Part shown: positions 46,788-55,350 of the stretch, in pieces
Layout: the number at the start of each line of letters is the position of its first letter
Numbering within the stretch: position 1 is the first letter of the stretch
Assembly: GCA_937951615.1 (NCBI GenBank)
Contig: CALFBH010000015.1
Span: 1 to 56,533 of the forward strand
DNA: 56,533 nucleotides
Source: an uncultured Saprospiraceae bacterium
GTDB taxonomy: Bacteria; Bacteroidota; Bacteroidia; Chitinophagales; Saprospiraceae
Direction: 5' to 3'
Position numbers and translations under genes: made by a program
Notes under the pieces: generated by a model
Told to the model about the DNA's origin: nothing
The model's database searches: none
Seen by the model: the letters and a program-made list of their open reading frames with translations, nothing else

Positions 46788-47162
46788 ATGGGTAAAATCA
46801 AGTACTTCATTCCGGCAGTCTTGTGGGCTATGCTGATTCTCGGTGTTTCTACTATGCCGGGGAGTAGTTTACCAGATTTCGAGTGGGGAGATTTGTTACA
46901 ACCTGACAAATTGGGTCATTTAGTCGTGTATGGTATTTTTACGGGGACTTTATTATGGGGAAATGCAAAATGGTTTCATCCAGAGAAGATGCCCCGATAT
47001 ACAATAATTATTGTCCTATTGGTCGCCGTTTTATACGGTATTTTGATGGAATGGCTACAATGGCAATTTTTTCCGGGCAGAAATTTTGATGTCTTGGATA
47101 TTATTGCTAATATTATCGGATGTTTTATTGGACTGACTAGTTTAAGATTTATTTTAAAATAA
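46788..47162 (+). CDS. VanZ-like membrane protein
   Basis: 124 aa from the ATG at 46788. Four membrane helices; the VanZ pattern DKLGHLVVYGIFTGTLLW, then GILMEWLQWQFFPGRNFDVLDIIANIIGC, is clear. The family's function is mostly unknown; VanZ itself affects teicoplanin resistance. It is 11 nt upstream of TonB copy 2 and almost surely co-transcribed with it. Confidence 0.9.
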   Translation: MGKIKYFIPAVLWAMLILGVSTMPGSSLPDFEWGDLLQPDKLGHLVVYGIFTGTLLWGNAKWFHPEKMPRYTIIIVLLVAVLYGILMEWLQWQFFPGRNFDVLDIIANIIGCFIGLTSLRFILK

Positions 47163-47173
47163 AATTCTACATT

Positions 47174-48085
47174 ATGTTTCAAGTAAGTGGAATAATGTTT
47201 CTTGTTGTTCTGGTTCTGTTACTAGCTGCTGCGATTTTTATCGTACCTATGATATTTAAAAATATGATGGGAAAAGCAGGTAGTCAGGATTTGACTGGCA
47301 AATATGCGAACGATAGAAGTATGAAGTTTGCGCGGAAATATCCGGAAGTGAATGCCTTTAGAATGGCACCTACTTTCCTTCGCGCAGGTTTGGCAGGCTC
47401 TCTGTTACTGACTTTGCTCGCATTTAGCTGGACAACTTATGACAGAGAAGTATATATTCCGGATGATGCGATGGAACTGCCTGACGACTTGGAGATTGAA
47501 CCTCCACGTACTGCAGAGCCACCACCGCCACCACCGCCACCACCGCCTCCAGTAATTGAAGAAGTACCGGAAGAAGAAGTGGAAGAAGAAATCGAATTTG
47601 AGGATCAAACCGTTGAGGAAGAAACGGTAGTGGACGAACCACCACCACCTCCTCCTAAAAAAGAAGCACCACCTCCGCCACCACCTCCGCCACCGCCTCC
47701 ACCAGAGCCGGAACCAGAGGAAGAATCGGATGAAATTTTCACCATCGTACAAGAGATGCCGCGCTTCCCCGGATGCGAGACCGTACCAGATGAGGAAAAG
47801 AAAAAGTGTGCTGAGAAAAAGATGTTGGAATTTATTTACAAAAACATTAAATATCCAACCATCGCACGCGAAAACGGTATAGAAGGAATGGCTGTTGTTA
47901 GTTTCGTCGTCGAAAAAGACGGTTCTGTAACCGACCCAAAACTCTTGAGAGATTTGGGTGGAGGATGCGGAAAAGAAGCACTTCGTATTGTACAACAAAT
48001 GCCAACCTGGACACCAGGCAAGCAAAGAAATCAGCCCGTTAGGGTTCAGTTCAACTTGCCGGTTCGTTTCAAACTGGAAGGTTAA
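47174..48085 (+). CDS. TonB-family energy transducer (copy 2)
   Basis: 303 aa. Same layout as copy 1: a first helix (GIMFLVVLVLLLAAAIFIVP), a second helix (GLAGSLLLTLLAFSW), a linker with two long proline runs and acidic EEVEEEIEFEDQTVEEET, then a TonB C-terminal domain ending PVRFKLEG. Shared stretches such as KKMLEFIYKNI-YPTIAREN and WTTY-REVYIPD show a recent duplication. The unusual N-terminal helix before the anchor is present in both copies. Confidence 0.9.
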   Translation: MFQVSGIMFLVVLVLLLAAAIFIVPMIFKNMMGKAGSQDLTGKYANDRSMKFARKYPEVNAFRMAPTFLRAGLAGSLLLTLLAFSWTTYDREVYIPDDAMELPDDLEIEPPRTAEPPPPPPPPPPPVIEEVPEEEVEEEIEFEDQTVEEETVVDEPPPPPPKKEAPPPPPPPPPPPPEPEPEEESDEIFTIVQEMPRFPGCETVPDEEKKKCAEKKMLEFIYKNIKYPTIARENGIEGMAVVSFVVEKDGSVTDPKLLRDLGGGCGKEALRIVQQMPTWTPGKQRNQPVRVQFNLPVRFKLEG

Positions 48086-48111
48086 AGACTGCTTTGCAGT
48101 AAAATTATAGC

Positions 48112-48143
48112 GGCTGTTTCCCTTTGGGAAGCAGCCTTTTTTG
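48112..48143 (+). terminator. Intrinsic terminator after TonB copy 2
   Basis: GGCTGTTTCCC pairs with GGGAAGCAGCC (one G-U) around TTT and is followed by TTTTTTG. Clear terminator of the gcvH-vanZ-tonB run. Confidence 0.9.
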
Positions 48144-48195
48144 TGTGGTATAACTTTTGATTGAGTAATGACAGCTATTCATCGAAACTAATTCC

Positions 48196-48203
48196 TACTT
48201 TTG
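48196..48203 (+). promoter_or_regulatory. Bacteroidota -7 element (TACTTTTG)
   Basis: TACTTTTG fits TAnnTTTG, 46 nt upstream of the TPR protein gene. No matching -33 box at the usual distance. Confidence 0.45.
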
Positions 48204-48248
48204 TTCGTTTTAGTTGAGTAGCATTCAAATTGCATATAGACTTTTCCT

Positions 48249-50057
48249 ATGAAACAAATTACATATCTCGCTTTCCTACTGATGTTTAGCACATCAATCA
48301 GCTTTGCTCAAACCAATGCAAAACTGGCGCAGGAATATTATAATAATGGTGAGTTTGAAAAAGCAGCCACCATGTACGAAAAGCTCGTGACTGAGCAGGG
48401 AGGCAATGCTTATTATTTTACAAAATACCTAAACTGCCTGACAGAGCTAGAGGACTATAGTACAGCAGAACAGGCGCTCAATAAGCGTATCAAAGCAGAG
48501 CCAAAGAACAGCGAATGGTATCTGGAATATGGTAACCTAATGGAAGCCCAATTCAAAAGCGAAGAAGCTGGTGTACAGTATCGAAAAGCGATCAGTCTAT
48601 TGCAACCCAGTCAGGGAAAAATTGACCAATTGGCTCGGAAATTTGCAGCCATTCCCAATTATGACCTTGCTGTTGAAACCTACGAAAAAGGCAATAAAAT
48701 CTTAAAAAACCCTTATCAGTTTTCCTACCAGATTGCTGATGTCTATCGACGCCAGGGAGAAGTTGGAAAAATGATTACGCATTACCTCAACAGCCTGGAA
48801 GCTACGCCTTCGCGTATGAACATCATCCAGACTTACCTTCAACGCTATCTTGCTGAAGAAGATTTTACAACATTGAAAGCTGAACTCTACGAACGCATAC
48901 AAGAAAAGCCCGATGTCAATGTGTATCCTCAATTGCTGACCTGGTTATTTGTACAGAAAAAAGATTTTAAAAATGCGCTCCGTCAGGTAAAAGCCATGGA
49001 CAAACGCCTGGATGAAAACGGTGGACGGGTATTCAAATTGGCAGCAAATGCCAAACAAGAAAAAGACTATGAAGCCGCTATTCTGGCTTATGACTATATT
49101 CTTGAAGAAAAAGGAAAAACAGGTGCATACTATCTGGAAGCCAAGCGGCAAGCCCTGACCTGCAAGCGACTGAAAATCACAGATGGATTTGCTTATTCAC
49201 AGGAAGACCTAGCAGGTTTGGAACAAGAATATTTGTCTTTCCTGGAAGAATTTGGCCGCAATAAAACCACTGCTGCTATTGTTCGAGAGTTGTCGCAATT
49301 ATATGCCTTGTATATGAATGACCTCGACAAAGCCATTCCCTTATTGGAAGAACTGATTAATTATCCAGGTATTGATCGTGTTACCCAAGCTAGAGGCAAA
49401 CTTGACCTCGGTGATTCCTATCTGATGAAAGACGAAATTTGGGAATCAACGCTACTCTATTCTCAGGTCGACAAAGCATTTAAGGATGACATCATGGGCG
49501 AGGAAGCACGGTATCGGAACGCAAAACTGTCTTACTTTGCAGGTGACTTTGACTGGGCACAGGCACAATTGAGTGTGCTCAAAGCGGCTACTTCAGAATT
49601 AATTTCTAATGACGCCATTGATTTATCGGTGTTTATCATGGATCATTATTCTCTGGATACTACAGCGACACCCATGAAAATGTATGCTAAAGCAGAGCTG
49701 TTGGCCTTTCAAAATAAATTTGACCAGTCTTTTATTATGCTGGATTCCATTAAAATGATTTATCCTGAACATGGTTTATTAGATGATATCTATTACGCCA
49801 AATCCAAAGTTTTCCAGAAAAAACGTGAATACACCAAAGCAGCCGATATGCTTCAGCGCATCATCGACAATCATGCTGAAGAAATTCGCGCCGATAATGC
49901 TTTGTTTGAATTGGGTGAATTGTATGAAACGCATTTGGATGATAAAGAAAAAGCCAAAGCCCTTTACCAAAAAATATTAATGGAACATTCAGGAAGTACT
50001 TTTGCCGTAGAAGCCAGGAAACGATTCAGAGCCTTGAGAGGAGATGGAATGCAGTAG
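48249..50057 (+). CDS. Secreted or periplasmic TPR protein
   Basis: 602 aa. Signal peptide MKQITYLAFLLMFSTSISFAQ, then tetratricopeptide-type helices throughout (AQEYYNNGEFEKAATMYEKL, AEQALNKRIKAEPKNSEWY, ADMLQRIIDNHAEEIRADNALFELGELYET). No enzymatic domain is visible. The C-terminal repeats (ALYQKILMEHSGSTFAVEARKRFR) resemble those of YbgF/BamD-like assembly factors, so a scaffold role in the periplasm is likely. Partner unknown. Confidence 0.85.
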   Translation: MKQITYLAFLLMFSTSISFAQTNAKLAQEYYNNGEFEKAATMYEKLVTEQGGNAYYFTKYLNCLTELEDYSTAEQALNKRIKAEPKNSEWYLEYGNLMEAQFKSEEAGVQYRKAISLLQPSQGKIDQLARKFAAIPNYDLAVETYEKGNKILKNPYQFSYQIADVYRRQGEVGKMITHYLNSLEATPSRMNIIQTYLQRYLAEEDFTTLKAELYERIQEKPDVNVYPQLLTWLFVQKKDFKNALRQVKAMDKRLDENGGRVFKLAANAKQEKDYEAAILAYDYILEEKGKTGAYYLEAKRQALTCKRLKITDGFAYSQEDLAGLEQEYLSFLEEFGRNKTTAAIVRELSQLYALYMNDLDKAIPLLEELINYPGIDRVTQARGKLDLGDSYLMKDEIWESTLLYSQVDKAFKDDIMGEEARYRNAKLSYFAGDFDWAQAQLSVLKAATSELISNDAIDLSVFIMDHYSLDTTATPMKMYAKAELLAFQNKFDQSFIMLDSIKMIYPEHGLLDDIYYAKSKVFQKKREYTKAADMLQRIIDNHAEEIRADNALFELGELYETHLDDKEKAKALYQKILMEHSGSTFAVEARKRFRALRGDGMQ

Positions 50058-50059
50058 AG

Positions 50060-50172
50060 GGAAAAAGGAATATCGAACAGAGGAATATCGAATATCGAAA
50101 TAAAACGCACAAAGCCCTGAAAGGGCAAAACCCAAACAGCTTGGGGTAAAGCCACAAGCCATAAACGATACA
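50060..50172. repeat. Intergenic micro-repeats between convergent genes
   Basis: GGAATATCGAA units at 50068-50100 are the reverse complement of the words at 23450-23482. A hairpin GCCCTG-AAA-GGGC lies at about 50115-50128. The stretch separates the TPR gene and the convergent acyltransferase. Confidence 0.55.
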
Positions 50173-50775
50173 TTAAGCATTCACAACACCCGGTTCATAC
50201 CGCATGTCAATGCTAAAATCTTCAGGATTTTTGCCCTTAATGTCTTTGTAAAAGTCCATGATTTCGCGCATATCAGCTTCCATGTCATCTGATGGATAAA
50301 CCAATTTTCCTGCGCCTGCCTTTCTTGTTGTGTAATCCAAAAACCCCAATACAATAGGCACACCTGCGCCTTTAGCGGCATAATAAAATCCAGTTTTCCA
50401 TTCTGTTCGTTTGGCTCGTGTCCCTTCTGGAGTTATGATGATACAAAGTTGCCCTTTATACTCGTTAATCATATCAATCATGGCTTCGGTATAGCTTAGT
50501 TTTCTGCCTGTATTTTCTTTTGGACGCCGATCAATCGCAATCGCACCCATCGCTCGGAATAAGCCGCCCCACGGAAATCGTACCCATTGTTTTTTAATCG
50601 TAAATTTGAGTGGAATGCCCATTTCGTAGAACACCGCACGCGCATAAGGAAAGTCCCAGTTGGAAGTATGTGGAACAGCAATCATAATGCATTTTTCAGG
50701 AATCATATCCTTCAAACCATTCTGCACATCCCAGCGTCCAATCCATATTACAAATCGGGCAAGTAGTTTTATCAT
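50173..50775 (-). CDS. PlsC-type 1-acyl-glycerol-3-phosphate acyltransferase-like protein
   Basis: 200 aa. The HX4D motif is HTSNWD (about residue 36), with AIAIDRRPK and the substrate motif ITPEGTRAKRTEWKTGFYYAA. No strong membrane helix, so it is probably a peripheral inner-membrane enzyme. It may acylate lysophosphatidate or another lipid intermediate. It is short for PlsC but complete in motifs. Confidence 0.85.
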   Translation of the reverse strand: MIKLLARFVIWIGRWDVQNGLKDMIPEKCIMIAVPHTSNWDFPYARAVFYEMGIPLKFTIKKQWVRFPWGGLFRAMGAIAIDRRPKENTGRKLSYTEAMIDMINEYKGQLCIIITPEGTRAKRTEWKTGFYYAAKGAGVPIVLGFLDYTTRKAGAGKLVYPSDDMEADMREIMDFYKDIKGKNPEDFSIDMRYEPGVVNA

Positions 50776-50825
50776 AGTAAATTTAAGTACAAGATTAAGT
50801 TTAAAACGACTGTGACCTAAATAAT

Positions 50826-51764
50826 TTATTTATCACTCGCCCGAAACAAAGCCTCTCGCTCTTCCTGCGTCAGACTTTTATACCCAGAACGTTTAATTTT
50901 TTCCAAAATAGAATCTATGTATTCCTGATTGGGTCTGCTTGAAGCATTTGCGTCTGTCTTGGTATTGCCTCTTGTACGAGTGCCTTTGGGATTTTTATAC
51001 ACCACTTTAGGACGGCGTTTGCCCTGAAAAAAGTCTTTTATTCTAGCTCCAAAACCTTTTATTCGATCTATGATACGATTGAAAGGAATCGCCATGTCGT
51101 TGCCCTTGTTCAATTGTTCGATAAAGAACCAACCCATAAAAGCTCCCCCTAGGTGCGCAACATGTCCTCCAGTATTATTATCTATAAACAGCAAATCCAA
51201 AGCAATTAAAATCAGGGCGATATATCTTAATTCTAAAGAAAAGAAAAACAAGTGTATTTGATACCTTGGCGCCAGTGCAGCTGTAGCAAATACTATCGCC
51301 ATAACACCCGCAGAAGCTCCTAAAGCATATTTGCCTATAGCTTCAGGAAATAATAAGCCTGAAATCACGTAGGCAACAAAACCTACCAAACCGCCCAAAA
51401 CGTAAACAGGCAGAATCATATCATGCCCCCTATTCATCGTAAAATCCCGAAAAATACGACCAAACCAATATAAGAAAATCATATTCCAGGCTACATGCCG
51501 CACCCCGACATGTAGAAACATAGACGTAAAAATGGTCCAGGGCTTGAATAAAATATGTTTCCATTCATAAGACGCACAAAGCCACGGATGTAGTATTGTC
51601 GACTCAAATATCGCCCGTCCAGTATCCGTCCCATATATTCCAATATATATGAGCGCGACAATACTGACAAGAATAAATACGGCAAAGTTGAAAAAAATCA
51701 ACCTTATCAATACATTACCAAATTTAAACTCTCTTTTTATATCTTCCCAAACGGAGTTGAACAT
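50826..51764 (-). CDS. Rhomboid intramembrane serine protease with C-terminal cytosolic tail
   Basis: 312 aa. Six or seven helices; catalytic S151 in GASAGVMA and H204 in HVAHLGGA. The tail (about 220-312) is basic and ends in LTQEEREALFRASDK. It cleaves single-span membrane proteins. The promoter at 51850-51882 lies just upstream. Confidence 0.92.
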   Translation of the reverse strand: MFNSVWEDIKREFKFGNVLIRLIFFNFAVFILVSIVALIYIGIYGTDTGRAIFESTILHPWLCASYEWKHILFKPWTIFTSMFLHVGVRHVAWNMIFLYWFGRIFRDFTMNRGHDMILPVYVLGGLVGFVAYVISGLLFPEAIGKYALGASAGVMAIVFATAALAPRYQIHLFFFSLELRYIALILIALDLLFIDNNTGGHVAHLGGAFMGWFFIEQLNKGNDMAIPFNRIIDRIKGFGARIKDFFQGKRRPKVVYKNPKGTRTRGNTKTDANASSRPNQEYIDSILEKIKRSGYKSLTQEEREALFRASDK

Positions 51765-51769
51765 GAATT

Positions 51770-51835
51770 TAATGATAAGTTTTTAATGATAAATGATGAA
51801 TGATAAATGATAAATGTGATTCATAGTTCATCATT
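51770..51835. repeat. Micro-repeat spacer
   Basis: AATGATAAATGATGAATGATAAATG units on the left and TTCATCATTATTTAT on the right form a weak hairpin. It uses the same ATGATAAATG words as the 21-bp repeat at 25010. Confidence 0.5.
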
Positions 51836-51849
51836 ATTTATAGCATGGT

Positions 51850-51882
51850 CAAAATTACGAATAATTTGACTTTTTTGTTCAA
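51850..51882 (-). promoter_or_regulatory. Bacteroidota promoter candidate TTG-N22-TAATTTTG
   Basis: Minus strand TAATTTTG (51850-51857) with TTG (51880-51882) 22 nt upstream; 86 nt from the rhomboid start at 51764. Confidence 0.45.
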
Positions 51883-51906
51883 TTTGGAATTTGGTTTTTG
51901 ATTTTG

Positions 51907-52587
51907 CTATGAATATCCTCGTCCTATTTTTATCCAATAGGCTACCATAATGACACCAAAAAATGCCCCGCCAAGATGCGCAAAGTTCGCTATTCCTGTA
52001 CCATGTCCTGATATACCTGAGAAATAATCATAAGTTACCAAAATCAACACCAATATACCTGCCTTTACGGGAATTGGTGGAATCAGTAACATAACTTTTT
52101 CATTGGTGAATAACATCGCATAAGCCGCAAGCACTCCATATACAGCTCCTGACGCTCCAACTGCAGGCAAAATTTGTGCTTTGGCTAATTGACTTGCTTT
52201 TTCCAAGCTCATTCCGTCAGTCTGCAAAATTTCCCGATATAATTGCAAATACTCATAGTAACTTGATCCCGAGTGTATCAAAGCTGCAAATAAACCTGCT
52301 GCCAGATAAAAAAACAAAAACCGCTTAGGCCCCCATCGAGCTTCCAATGCCGGTCCGAAAAAGAACAAACCCAGCATATTGAAAAATATATGCCCGACTC
52401 CTGCATGCATAAACATGTGTGTTACGATTTGGAAAGGCTGAAATCCGCTCGACCAAGGAAAGTATAAAGCCAGAGCAGTCCGATTATACGGAATCATCGC
52501 ACTTGGCATTAACAAGTTTGTTACGAGAAAAAATACAATGTTAATAAATATAAGATGCTTGACAACATCCGTCAGGTTATAACCCAT
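51907..52587 (-). CDS. Rhomboid intramembrane serine protease
   Basis: 226 aa. Catalytic S146 in GASGAVYG and H204 in FAHLGGAFF; helix 2 HMFMHAGVGHIFFNMLGLFFFG is typical. A loop of about 25 residues (110-135) with YYEYLQLYREILQTDG separates two helices. It is 54 nt downstream of mutL and probably shares its transcript. The second rhomboid follows, so two paralogues of distinct type lie in tandem. Confidence 0.93.
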   Translation of the reverse strand: MGYNLTDVVKHLIFINIVFFLVTNLLMPSAMIPYNRTALALYFPWSSGFQPFQIVTHMFMHAGVGHIFFNMLGLFFFGPALEARWGPKRFLFFYLAAGLFAALIHSGSSYYEYLQLYREILQTDGMSLEKASQLAKAQILPAVGASGAVYGVLAAYAMLFTNEKVMLLIPPIPVKAGILVLILVTYDYFSGISGHGTGIANFAHLGGAFFGVIMVAYWIKIGRGYS

Positions 52588-52641
52588 TTTTATTCAATTT
52601 CATTAAGGGTAATAAGTAAATTGGACTATGAATCCTTGAAA

Positions 52642-54498
52642 TTATCCTACACCGCCGTTAAACTGCTTTGCCAAATCTTCCAGATCGTAAGTTACAAAAC
52701 ATAATTTTCCGCCTGGTGACTGATATGGAATTTCGCAGCCAAACAACTCGTTCATAATACTTTGCATTTCCAGTGCGGTCAATTCCTGCCCACTTTTGAT
52801 GCTGGCACTTCTCGCCATCGCTCTTGCAATATTGTCTTTGACTTCCAATTTCAAATCAGTATTTTGACGATACTGTTCCAATAAAGTTTCGATGACCTTT
52901 TCTTCTTCTCCACTTTTTATTTCGGGCGGTGCGCCGTGTATAATAAAGGCATCTTGCCCAAATTCCTGCACATCAAAACCCAGTTCATTGACCTGCGGTA
53001 ATATTTCCCGCATCATTTCTGCATCGGCGACCGACAGATTGAGCGTTTTGGGAAATAATTGTTTTTGCGAAGTCGCATCACCCTGTTCTAGTGCAGTCAG
53101 GTATTTTTCATACAAAATACGTTCATGTGCTGCCTGCTGGTCAATCAACAAAAAGCCCGATTTAATCTGGCTGATGATATAACAATTATGAATCTGATAA
53201 GGTTGTTTAATTTGCTTTGAAAAAGTACCTTCTGCATCATCTAATGCCGCTTCATCTGTCCAGCCACTTTCTATTGTAAGGGCTTGTTCCCCGCCTTCTT
53301 CCGGTGGGTCGAAGCCCTCAATACCATCGTATAATTTTTGCCAATTTTTCAGATTAGAAGCTTCATTGGGGCGTTTGATTTGCATATCTGAGGGCGAGAA
53401 ACTGCCCCGTGAGCCTGCTGTATTTTGCGACATTTTTTTTCGCGAGGCTTCCATTTGCGCCTGCCTCGTCATAAAAGTTTCCTGATTGAAATCGAGTACG
53501 GGAGCCACATTATATTGTCCCAGTCCATGACGCACTGCCACTTTCAGATAATTATACACCAGTCGCTCGTCTTCAAACTTAATTTCCTGCTTGGTCGGAT
53601 GTACATTGATGTCAATTTTGGACGGATTAATGTCAATAAAGAGGACATACATCGGGTGGGTTTCTTTGGGCAGCAATTCATCAAACGCGCCCATCAGCGC
53701 GTGGTGTAAATAGCTACTTTTGATAAAACGAGTATTGACAAAAAAGTATTGTTCGCCCCGTTTTTTTCGGGCAAATTCGGGCTTACCTACAAAGCCGTGT
53801 ATCCGTAAAATATCGGTTTCTTCTTCTACCGGAACGAGTTTTTGATTATAATTTTTACCAAAAATACCAACGATACGCTGTCGCAAATTGCCAGAAGGCA
53901 AATGCATAACTTCTTTATCATTATGATGCAAAGAGAAAAACACATCGGAATGTGCGAGTGCAATGCGCTGAAATTCATCTAGGATATGTCGCATTTCGAC
54001 GGAGTTGCTTTTCAGGAAATTTCGTCGGGCAGGGACATTATAAAATAGGTTTTTGATAGAGATGGTCGTACCAACAATGCATTGGCAGGGTTCCTGAGTT
54101 TTCACTTCGGAATTTTCAATGGTAATCCGTGTACCCAGTTCGCTTTTTGCCTGGCGTGTCCGCATTTCTACCTGCGCGACAGCCGCGATAGAGGCCATCG
54201 CTTCTCCACGAAAGCCCATTGTCCGTATTTCAAACAGGTCAGTCGCTTCCCGTATCTTAGACGTTGCATGACGCTCAAATGCCATCCGCGCATCCGTTTC
54301 CGACATGCCAGAGCCATTATCAATCACCTGTATCAAGGTACGTCCTGCATCTTTCACGACCAGTTTGACGCTCGTACTCCCTGCGTCGATTGAATTTTCA
54401 ATCAGCTCCTTCACTGCCGACGCCGGACGCTGTATCACCTCCCCCGCTGCAATCTGATTGGCAATCGCATCGGGTAAAAGCTGAATAATGTCAGCCAT
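52642..54498 (-). CDS. mutL: DNA mismatch repair protein MutL
   Basis: 618 aa. The N-terminal GHKL ATPase has IAAGEVIQRPASAVKELIENS and DNGSGM, with TMGFRGEAMASIA; GTTISIKNLFYNVPARR and DINPSKIDINVHPTKQEI follow. A long linker leads to the C-terminal dimerisation domain. The endonuclease-type motif reads DQQAAHERILYE (D453 onward) with Q in place of the usual H, and no CPHGRP motif is seen near the end (PYQSPGGKLCF instead). This suggests a non-nicking MutL. It works with MutS in mismatch repair. Confidence 0.95.
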   Translation of the reverse strand: MADIIQLLPDAIANQIAAGEVIQRPASAVKELIENSIDAGSTSVKLVVKDAGRTLIQVIDNGSGMSETDARMAFERHATSKIREATDLFEIRTMGFRGEAMASIAAVAQVEMRTRQAKSELGTRITIENSEVKTQEPCQCIVGTTISIKNLFYNVPARRNFLKSNSVEMRHILDEFQRIALAHSDVFFSLHHNDKEVMHLPSGNLRQRIVGIFGKNYNQKLVPVEEETDILRIHGFVGKPEFARKKRGEQYFFVNTRFIKSSYLHHALMGAFDELLPKETHPMYVLFIDINPSKIDINVHPTKQEIKFEDERLVYNYLKVAVRHGLGQYNVAPVLDFNQETFMTRQAQMEASRKKMSQNTAGSRGSFSPSDMQIKRPNEASNLKNWQKLYDGIEGFDPPEEGGEQALTIESGWTDEAALDDAEGTFSKQIKQPYQIHNCYIISQIKSGFLLIDQQAAHERILYEKYLTALEQGDATSQKQLFPKTLNLSVADAEMMREILPQVNELGFDVQEFGQDAFIIHGAPPEIKSGEEEKVIETLLEQYRQNTDLKLEVKDNIARAMARSASIKSGQELTALEMQSIMNELFGCEIPYQSPGGKLCFVTYDLEDLAKQFNGGVG

Positions 54499-54512
54499 AA
54501 TTTTGCTTTTTG

Positions 54513-54613
54513 CTGTATTGGAGTGTTGATGTGTTGTCGTGCTGATGTGTTGTTGTGGATTTGCTACGCAAAATGTAGTACTTCAACACTGCAACACATT
54601 AACACCTCAACAC
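54513..54613. repeat. Intergenic micro-repeat hairpin element with near-conserved tip
   Basis: Left arm of GTGTTGATGTGTTGTCGTGC-type units, tip ATTTGC-TAC-GCAAAAT (54559-54574; one T shorter on the left), right arm of CTTCAACACTGCAACACATT-type units. It ends 4 nt from the stop codon of the small membrane protein. Confidence 0.8.
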
Positions 54614-54616
54614 AAT

Positions 54617-54934
54617 TCATTGCTCAAACCAGCTTTCGATAAATTGTGGTAAATAATTTTGTATAAAGATATAGCAAAAAGCGCATAATGCCACCACAAT
54701 CGCTATTAAGATAATGTTAGAACGTAAAGCCGCGTTTTTTCTGAGTTTATTATTGCGTCCTCTCCCTTCGCGTAAGCCGCGTGAAATCCTCTTTTTAGTG
54801 CCTTCCGAGCCTGCTTCCTTCGCCTCCAGTCTTTCTTTGCGGCGTTCTTCGCGCTCTTCCTGCTCGGCATCGTAATACCGTGGCGTATAAGTAAATTTTT
54901 TGGCTTTGATATTTTTTGGTCGTAATGAAAGCAT
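54617..54934 (-). CDS. Small single-span membrane protein
   Basis: 105 aa from the ATG at 54934. The N-terminal two thirds are strongly charged (EQEEREERRKERLEAKEAG, then KKRISRGLREGRGRNNKLRK). A C-terminal helix (NIILIAIVVALCAFCYIFIQ) spans the membrane, with a short outer tail. No family recognised. It lies upstream of mutL in the same direction and may share its transcript. Confidence 0.7.
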   Translation of the reverse strand: MLSLRPKNIKAKKFTYTPRYYDAEQEEREERRKERLEAKEAGSEGTKKRISRGLREGRGRNNKLRKNAALRSNIILIAIVVALCAFCYIFIQNYLPQFIESWFEQ

Positions 54935-54943
54935 AGTTCTTTT

Positions 54944-55350
54944 TTTAAAATTCAAATTCAAAAAACAAATTCAAGTGGAAAAATGGCGTTTGAATTTGTG
55001 TTTGGCGTTTGTATTTGAGTTTCCTCTCACTTATATAGATGCAAGATAAGGGTTTTGTGGTGGATTTGTAATTTGAAATAAAAATCTTTCAAACAAAACC
55101 CTACTCTTATTTCCATTTTTTTCAAAAATATTCAGGAACTCAAAACAGGGTTTGAGGTATTGAAAACATAGCTTCAGGTATAAAAATCACATATTTTAAA
55201 AACCACCTTCTTCCGCACTTTATTTGCGATACAACGTTTACATCATTTCAATCGTCATGTAATAGAAAACATATTGCACCGAAAACCTAAAACCACTTCC
55301 CTGACATACTGTAAGTCTATTCTCAATTATTTCATAAAAAACATTAAACT
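54944..55350. other. Gene-free spacer with inverted repeats
   Basis: At 54949-55020, AAATTCAAATTCAAAAAACAA-type units face TTTGAATTTGTGTTTGGC-type units, another micro-repeat hairpin without the tip. At 55049-55102, a perfect 10-bp pair AGGGTTTTGT/ACAAAACCCT is spaced by 34 bp. The remaining AT-rich part probably holds the promoter of the next gene, but no clear box is seen. Confidence 0.5.
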
